Position numbers and translations under genes: made by a program. DNA of 11,012 bases, from contig QMLZ01000083.1 in the NCBI GenBank assembly GCA_003646995.1, positions 1 through 11,012 on the forward strand, in the 5' to 3' direction. Shown piece by piece: positions 7,384 through 11,012 of this stretch (within the stretch, counting starts at the first letter, position 1; each line of letters begins with the position of its first letter). The notes beneath the pieces are model-generated. The model made no database searches. It was given only the letters and a program-made list of their open reading frames with translations, and was not told the DNA's origin. This DNA is from Deltaproteobacteria bacterium. Lineage in GTDB: Bacteria > Desulfobacterota > DSM-4660 > Desulfatiglandales > Desulfatiglandaceae.

Positions 7384-8241
7384 TTATTCATATTCCTTGA
7401 TTACTTCTTGCAGCTTTTCTTCTTCCCCCTTTATCATATGGTAACAATGCTCATCTGTTGGAAACGCACCAGTTTTCACGTCTGTTATGTACTCCTTGAG
7501 GGCGTTTGTCACCACTTCCGCCACGCTGGCATATCGCTTGACGAACTTGGGCGTAAACGCAGTAAACTGCCCAATTAGGTCAGAGATGATAAGTAGTTGC
7601 CCGTCACAACCCGGGCCTGCCCCAATGGACAACACTGGTATCTTCAACTTGCGAGCTATAAAACTTGACACCTCAGGTGGTACCGCCTCTATGAGCAACA
7701 TTTGCGCACCAGCTTCTTCAATCGCAAGGGCATCCTCGATGACCAACCTTGCTGATTCAGCCGTCCTACCCTGGGCTTTGTGCCCCCCTATTTGTCCTGA
7801 GCTCTGAGGCGTCAGCCCTATATGTCCTATAACAACAATGCCTGAATCCAGAATGGCCTTTATCCTAGAAATAACGCGCTTTCCACCTTCCAGCTTGATG
7901 GCATCAACTCCTGCCTCTTTGAGAAATCGAATTGCATTTCGTGCGGCGTCTTCGTCCGATACCTGGTAACTTCCAAGGGGCATGTCACCGACCACAAACG
8001 TGTTTGGTGCAGCTCGCCTAACCGCCTCGCAATGTACGATACATTGGTCCATTGTAACCGGAACCGTGCTCTCGTACCCATACACACACATACCGAGAGA
8101 GTCACCCACAAGGATCATGTCTATGCCCGCACTCTCCGCAAACTGTGCCGTAGGGTAGTCATATGAAGTAATCCAGGTTATCTTCTCCTTCTCCTGCTTC
8201 ATTCTCATAAAATCATGCACCATAAGCTTTTCCTTTCCCAT
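7384..8241 (-). CDS. panB: 3-methyl-2-oxobutanoate hydroxymethyltransferase PanB
   Basis: PanB transfers a hydroxymethyl group from 5,10-methylenetetrahydrofolate to 2-oxoisovalerate, giving ketopantoate, the first committed step of pantothenate and CoA synthesis. The 285-residue product has the TIM-barrel motifs of the family: TSYDYPTAQ at 25-33, the metal ligands D47 (VGDSLG) and D86 (VGDMPLG), K116 in IKLEGG, the conserved HIGLTPQS at 140-147, the catalytic-region glutamate E185 (LIEAVP) and the SIGAGPGCDGQ loop near 205-215. The start is set at 8241 because AAGGAGGAGG (8246-8255) lies four bases upstream; the frame runs open to 8325, but those 28 residues do not look like PanB. The panC and panD genes are not in the window. 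The unknown 147-residue gene follows closely, and a decayed regulator-like gene lies just upstream. Confidence 0.96.
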   Translation of the reverse strand: MGKEKLMVHDFMRMKQEKEKITWITSYDYPTAQFAESAGIDMILVGDSLGMCVYGYESTVPVTMDQCIVHCEAVRRAAPNTFVVGDMPLGSYQVSDEDAARNAIRFLKEAGVDAIKLEGGKRVISRIKAILDSGIVVIGHIGLTPQSSGQIGGHKAQGRTAESARLVIEDALAIEEAGAQMLLIEAVPPEVSSFIARKLKIPVLSIGAGPGCDGQLLIISDLIGQFTAFTPKFVKRYASVAEVVTNALKEYITDVKTGAFPTDEHCYHMIKGEEEKLQEVIKEYE

Positions 8242-8245
8242 GTTT

Positions 8246-8255
8246 CCTCCTCCTT
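8246..8255 (-). promoter_or_regulatory. Strong ribosome binding site of panB
   Basis: The minus strand reads AAGGAGGAGG with a 4-base spacer (AAAC) to ATG 8241. It decides the panB start in favour of 8241 over upstream in-frame ATG codons, the farthest of them at 8325. Confidence 0.85.
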
Positions 8256-8327
8256 GGATTGCTTTCCCTCCGCCGCCAAGCATATGGGCCCCAAGCATCA
8301 GTGCCTCGCAGCCCGCCAAAGCCATAC

Positions 8328-8607
8328 CTAAATAGGAATCCCTTCATTTTCCTCAACTGCTGAAAAAAATAACAAATGTCTCTCACCTCACATACCCATC
8401 GAGGGTAGCTATTTTGGTTTTTACTATCTTTCCTAATTCTTCTAAGTTGCCACCACAGGAAGCAAATAATCGAAACATCCCGTCAGATAGTAGTGGGCAC
8501 TCATCTCACGAATCTTCTTTACCTCCTTCTTCAAATTTCTTGATCGTCTCAGGTTCGTGCCCTTGCAATGCAACCGAAAGTATCCTATCTCTCTTGCCCT
8601 CACGTCA
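8328..8607 (-). pseudogene. Decayed Lrp/AsnC-family ligand-binding (RAM) domain gene
   Basis: No intact gene fills this stretch, but the minus strand carries fragments in two alternating frames that together read like the C-terminal effector domain of an Lrp/AsnC regulator. In order: ILSVALQGHEPETIKKFEE (from about 8583, frame closed by TGA 8506-8508), KKIREMSAHYYLTGCFDYLL (about 8519-8460, closed by TAG 8442-8444), NLEELGKIVKTKIATLDGYV (about 8448-8389, closed by TGA 8383-8385), and HLLFFSAVEENEGIPI ending at TAG 8328-8330. The family pattern is a strand, helix, then a VTG.(Y/F)DYLL core, DLEEL.KF, a TLPGV-like turn and a final VKE..(G)IP(L/I). Three frameshifts are needed. No helix-turn-helix part is recognisable upstream (8608-8667), so the gene was either a stand-alone RAM domain or has lost its DNA-binding half. 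Sequencing error at several sites is the alternative explanation. Confidence 0.7.
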
Positions 8608-8667
8608 GCAGATAGGAGAGAATACCAACACTGTCTGTTTTTGGTTTGGGGCGGCTGGAAAACCAGG

Positions 8668-9834
8668 TTATTCTACAACCTCTTGAGTAATTAGGCGTTC
8701 TACGGTCTCCTTGCTGTATCCAAGCTCACTCAGTATGTTCTGAGTTATGCCTTTGCCCTCCCGGGGGATTGCACCCGCAGCACCTGGCGTCCTGGAAAGC
8801 CTCGGGGCAGGGGCTGGCTGCAAAATTCCTTCTATTTCAAGGAAGACGTCCCTGTGATCGTTGTGGGGATGATTGGCCACTTCATTCAGCTCAAGTACTG
8901 GGGCCACACAAGCATCGGTTCCTTCGAATACCCTCATCCATTCGTCCCGCGTCTTTGTCTTGAAAATTTCAGCAAATCTATCCATCAACTCAGGCCACCG
9001 TTTCATGTCATTTTGATCTGGCAGGCTTGATTGATCAAGTCCAAGCCCTTCCAGCAACTTCTCATAGAAACGAGCTTCTATAGCCCCCACCGCGATGTAT
9101 TTACCATCGGCCGTCTCGTAGGTTTGATAGTAAGGAGCTCCCGAGTCCAGCACATTGGTCCCTATGTCCAGTGACATGAGTCCGTGGCCCAGGAGTCCGA
9201 AAAAGAGCGTAGAAAGGTTTGCTGCACCATCAACCATAGCAGCGTCTATGACCTGTCCTTTTCCTGAGCGGTTTCGCTCAATCAAAGCCAGCAATATACC
9301 CATAGCGCAAAGCATTCCACCTCCTGCGAAATCCCCCAATAAATTGCAAGGTGGTAAAGGTTTTTCCCCTTTTCTTCTAAAAAGGGAAAGGGCACCTGAC
9401 AGGCCAATGTAGTTGATGTCATGGCCAGCCATGGAAGCATATGGACCACTTTGGCCCCAGCCGGTCAGCCTTGCGTAAATGATACGGGGGTTTATCTCCA
9501 AGGCCATATCAGGTCCAAGGCCCAAGGATTCCATAACACCGGGGCGGTAAGGTTCGATGAGTACGTCGTATTTCTCTATCATTTTCTTTACAATGTTCAC
9601 GCCTTCGCTGGCCTTAAGGTCAACCCGCATTACCCTCTTTCCACGTTTAAAGGGATTTTTGTCCATGAGATTCGGAATTTCGGGTAGGCCTTTGCTCGGC
9701 CTATCTATCACTACGACCTGTGCTCCAAAATCGGCTAGAAGCATTCCGCAATAGGGCGAGGGTGCGAGGCCGGCCATTTCAATAACCCTTACACCGTCCA
9801 GGGGCCTTGGCTGAGAAGTGAGTGCTTGGTTCAT
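8668..9834 (-). CDS. Alpha-methylacyl-CoA racemase-like family III CoA-transferase (CaiB/BaiF)
   Basis: This enzyme of the formyl-CoA transferase superfamily probably epimerises 2-methylacyl-CoA thioesters (alpha-methylacyl-CoA racemase, AMACR/MCR) rather than transferring CoA. In the 388-residue product from ATG 9834 the residues corresponding to the catalytic His126, Asp156 and Glu241 of Mycobacterium tuberculosis MCR are H138 (GHDINY), D168 (LLGDFAGGG) and E253 (GAIEARFY), all at the same offset of +12. The DGAANL and YETADGKYIAVGAIE segments are racemase-like. The ATG at 9834 is chosen over the in-frame TTG at 9900 because the promoter overlaps that TTG; AGGAGG lies 14 bases before ATG 9834, rather far. 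It heads a minus-strand run with a decayed Lrp-like gene, panB and an unknown gene. A role in branched fatty-acid or methyl-branched hydrocarbon degradation is inference. Confidence 0.88.
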   Translation of the reverse strand: MNQALTSQPRPLDGVRVIEMAGLAPSPYCGMLLADFGAQVVVIDRPSKGLPEIPNLMDKNPFKRGKRVMRVDLKASEGVNIVKKMIEKYDVLIEPYRPGVMESLGLGPDMALEINPRIIYARLTGWGQSGPYASMAGHDINYIGLSGALSLFRRKGEKPLPPCNLLGDFAGGGMLCAMGILLALIERNRSGKGQVIDAAMVDGAANLSTLFFGLLGHGLMSLDIGTNVLDSGAPYYQTYETADGKYIAVGAIEARFYEKLLEGLGLDQSSLPDQNDMKRWPELMDRFAEIFKTKTRDEWMRVFEGTDACVAPVLELNEVANHPHNDHRDVFLEIEGILQPAPAPRLSRTPGAAGAIPREGKGITQNILSELGYSKETVERLITQEVVE

Positions 9835-9888
9835 GGGGATATCCGGAGCCTCCTTGTGTCTTATTACTTTAATGGAATGACCTTTTGG

Positions 9889-9917
9889 ACTATATGGCAA
9901 GGCCTAACCTATGTCAA
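9889..9917 (-). promoter_or_regulatory. Sigma-70 promoter of the racemase gene
   Basis: The minus strand has a perfect -35 TTGACA (9912-9917), a 17-base spacer, and a -10 TATAGT (9889-9894), five of six matches. Transcription would begin near 9882 and leave a leader of about 48 bases containing AGGAGG before ATG 9834. The in-frame TTG at 9900 lies inside the promoter spacer and so would not be transcribed from it. Confidence 0.7.
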
Positions 9918-10300
9918 GGGACGCTGGTCTTCACTGTCTTGCTCAAACATCTAATTATCGGGCTTGCGACCTCCCCTAAACAGGCACGTTAAAAATAGAA
10001 ATTATCGAGCTAGAACTTATCTGATTAACCAGATTTAGATTTTACTTGATTTTTGTTGGTTACGGAGTAAGTATATGCGCAATCGACCGCTCAACCTTGC
10101 TCTCAACACAACGAAGAGGTCCAATGTCAGACCATCTTCTATCAGAGTGTTCAAATCTCGCATGCCTCTCTGCTCTTCAGGGAAGCTCTGTCTGCTTTAA
10201 GTCGCTCCGCCAGATCCTACCGGGACAAATTCCCTTCTTAGGTATGACCAACCCACCCACATTGTACAAATTGGAAAGGCCTCCATAGCATCCTATTGTG

Positions 10301-10346
10301 CTCCCTGCCACTATGCGGTGGTCTATGCGGATCCTTCGGCAGGGGG
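10301..10346 (+). other. Hairpin with internal direct repeat in the cstA leader
   Basis: CTCCCTGCC (10301-10309) pairs with GGCAGGGGG (10338-10346), nine pairs including one G-T. The 28-base loop contains the octamer CTATGCGG twice (10311-10318 and 10323-10330). A GTTTGGG follows, not a T-run, so it does not look like a terminator. It may be an mRNA leader structure or a protein-binding site. Confidence 0.4.
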
Positions 10347-10365
10347 TTTGGGTGGTCAGAACGAG

Positions 10366-10436
10366 ATGGTAAACAAGGCAGACAAAAAGGAGGTGATGAT
10401 ACAGAATACAGAGTGTTAATGAAACGTCTAACATAA
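10366..10436 (+). other. Two overlapping micro-ORFs with an orphan perfect Shine-Dalgarno sequence
   Basis: ATG 10366 opens a 17-codon ORF (MVNKADKKEVMIQNTEC) ending at TAA 10417-10419. ATG 10419 overlaps it by one base and encodes MKRLT. AAAGGAGGTGAT (10386-10397) inside the first ORF is a full 12-base complement of the canonical 16S rRNA 3' tail, yet no start codon lies 5-9 bases beyond it. The stretch ends about 25 bases before the real cstA ribosome binding site. It may be a leader-peptide arrangement or a relic of a lost gene; nothing shows it is translated. Confidence 0.3.
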
Positions 10437-10470
10437 TCACATCATCCCTGTATGGGAGAAAGGAGAGACT

Positions 10471-11012
10471 ATGGGCGGATTCTTCATCATGATAGTTGCT
10501 TTTATTGGTTACATCTTGGCCTACCAGTTATACGGGAGAACCTTGGGCAAGAAGATATTTTTGCTATCCAATGCCAACAAAACCCCTGCGGTGGAACTCG
10601 AAGACGGGATTGATTACGTCCCTACCAAGAAAGAAGTGATATTTGGCCATCATTATACTTCCATTGCGGGAACAGGCCCCATTGTTGGACCTGCCATTGG
10701 TGTAATCTGGGGCTGGGTGCCTGCTATGATATGGATCTTCTTTGGCACAATTATTATGGGGGCGGTGCACGATTTCGGCGCCTTGGTTATCTCTATGCGA
10801 AACCAAGGAAAATCAATTGCTGAGTATACCTCCAAGTATGTAAATAGCAGAACAAAGTTTCTCTTTTTCGTCATTGTGTTCCTGGAGTTATGGATCGTGA
10901 TCGCTATTTTTGGTCTGGTGATCGCAATCGTCTTTAATATCTTCCCCCAGTCTGTATTCCCTGTCTGGTGCGAAATCCCAATAGCTGTAATCCTTGGATA
11001 CATGGTTTACAA
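10471..11012 (+). CDS. cstA: CstA-family carbon starvation protein (peptide/pyruvate carrier), 3' end missing
   Basis: This is the N-terminal part (180 codons, running off the window) of a multi-spanning inner-membrane carrier of the CstA/BtsT family, which in E. coli takes up peptides or pyruvate under carbon limitation. The family hallmark is clear: YVPTKKEVIFGHHYTSIAGT at residues 49-68, then GPIVGPAIGVIWGW (69-82) and GAVHDFGALVISMRNQGKSI (97-116). Hydrophobic segments lie at about 4-20, 70-96, 129-157 and from 165 on. Compared with E. coli CstA the N-terminus is shorter by about 35 residues, as in the short form common in anaerobes. The start ATG 10471 has AGGAGAG (10461-10467) just upstream. 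GGA motifs in the leader (10389, 10455, 10462) recall the CsrA sites of E. coli cstA, but CsrA control here is conjecture. Confidence 0.92.
   Translation, partial: MGGFFIMIVAFIGYILAYQLYGRTLGKKIFLLSNANKTPAVELEDGIDYVPTKKEVIFGHHYTSIAGTGPIVGPAIGVIWGWVPAMIWIFFGTIIMGAVHDFGALVISMRNQGKSIAEYTSKYVNSRTKFLFFVIVFLELWIVIAIFGLVIAIVFNIFPQSVFPVWCEIPIAVILGYMVY

Larger units (their letters stand above)
9918..10470 (+). other. Long non-coding stretch between divergent racemase and cstA genes
   Basis: This 553-base stretch holds no gene I recognise. It contains a near-palindrome, ATCTGATTAACCAGAT (10019-10034); a hairpin at 10301-10346; a 12-base perfect Shine-Dalgarno match at 10386-10397; and two tiny overlapping ORFs at 10366-10436. 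Between about 10177 and 10440 frames are open on both strands, but the translations match nothing I know. A convincing promoter for the downstream cstA gene was not found. Confidence 0.6.

Noticed and set aside
8242..8325. In-frame upstream extension of panB by 28 residues
   Set aside because: The Gly-rich leader does not resemble PanB and a near-ideal ribosome binding site sits four bases before ATG 8241.
8414..8686. Plus-strand 90-codon open frame opposite the decayed Lrp-like gene
   Set aside because: Ser/Pro/Asn-rich translation without any family resemblance; it is explained as the shadow of minus-strand coding remnants.
10149..10157. GTTCAAATC resembling a tRNA T-loop
   Set aside because: The flanking bases do not form a T-stem and no acceptor, D or anticodon arm can be folded around it.
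10386..10397. Anti-sense match to the 3' end of 16S rRNA
   Set aside because: Similarity stops after 12 bases and no other rRNA sequence is nearby; it is a Shine-Dalgarno-like motif, not an rRNA fragment.

Overview
The window reads as a chromosomal segment of an anaerobic, probably sulfate-reducing or syntrophic member of the Desulfobacterota (former Deltaproteobacteria). This is inferred from gene content: a branched-chain amino acid type ABC transporter whose genes run straight into an acyl-CoA synthetase, a family III CoA-transferase/racemase, a short-form CstA carrier and a ZraP-like periplasmic protein with proline/glycine/aromatic-rich stretches. No rRNA, tRNA, CRISPR array, insertion sequence or phage gene is visible.

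Layout. (1) Positions 2-4456, plus strand: the 3' part of a livK-like binding protein, livG, livF and an acyl-CoA synthetase. The three genes from livG on are tightly packed; a strong stem-loop sits between livK and livG. The membrane permeases (livH, livM) are not in the window and presumably lie upstream. (2) 4560-5108, plus: a small potassium-channel-like protein with a poor translation start. (3) 5127-5897, minus: a short-chain dehydrogenase/reductase convergent with the channel. (4) 6085-6798, plus: an exported ZraP-like protein containing two tandem copies of its helical domain. (5) 6922-9834, minus: an alpha-methylacyl-CoA racemase-like gene with an excellent sigma-70 promoter, then a decayed Lrp/AsnC-type gene carrying frameshifts, then panB with a very strong ribosome binding site, then an unrecognised 147-residue protein. 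(6) 9918-10470: a long non-coding stretch with hairpins, micro-ORFs and an orphan Shine-Dalgarno sequence. (7) 10471 to the window end, plus: the 5' part of a cstA-family carrier.

How the genes may work together. The Liv-type transporter and acyl-CoA synthetase look like one uptake-and-activation unit for a carboxylic acid or amino acid. The racemase could act on 2-methyl-branched acyl-CoA thioesters, and panB makes the pantothenate precursor of CoA, so CoA-thioester metabolism is a loose theme. The two clusters are on opposite strands and nothing shows that they share regulation. The least ordinary items are the degraded Lrp/AsnC gene hidden between the racemase and panB, the internally duplicated ZraP-like protein, and the leader structure ahead of cstA.
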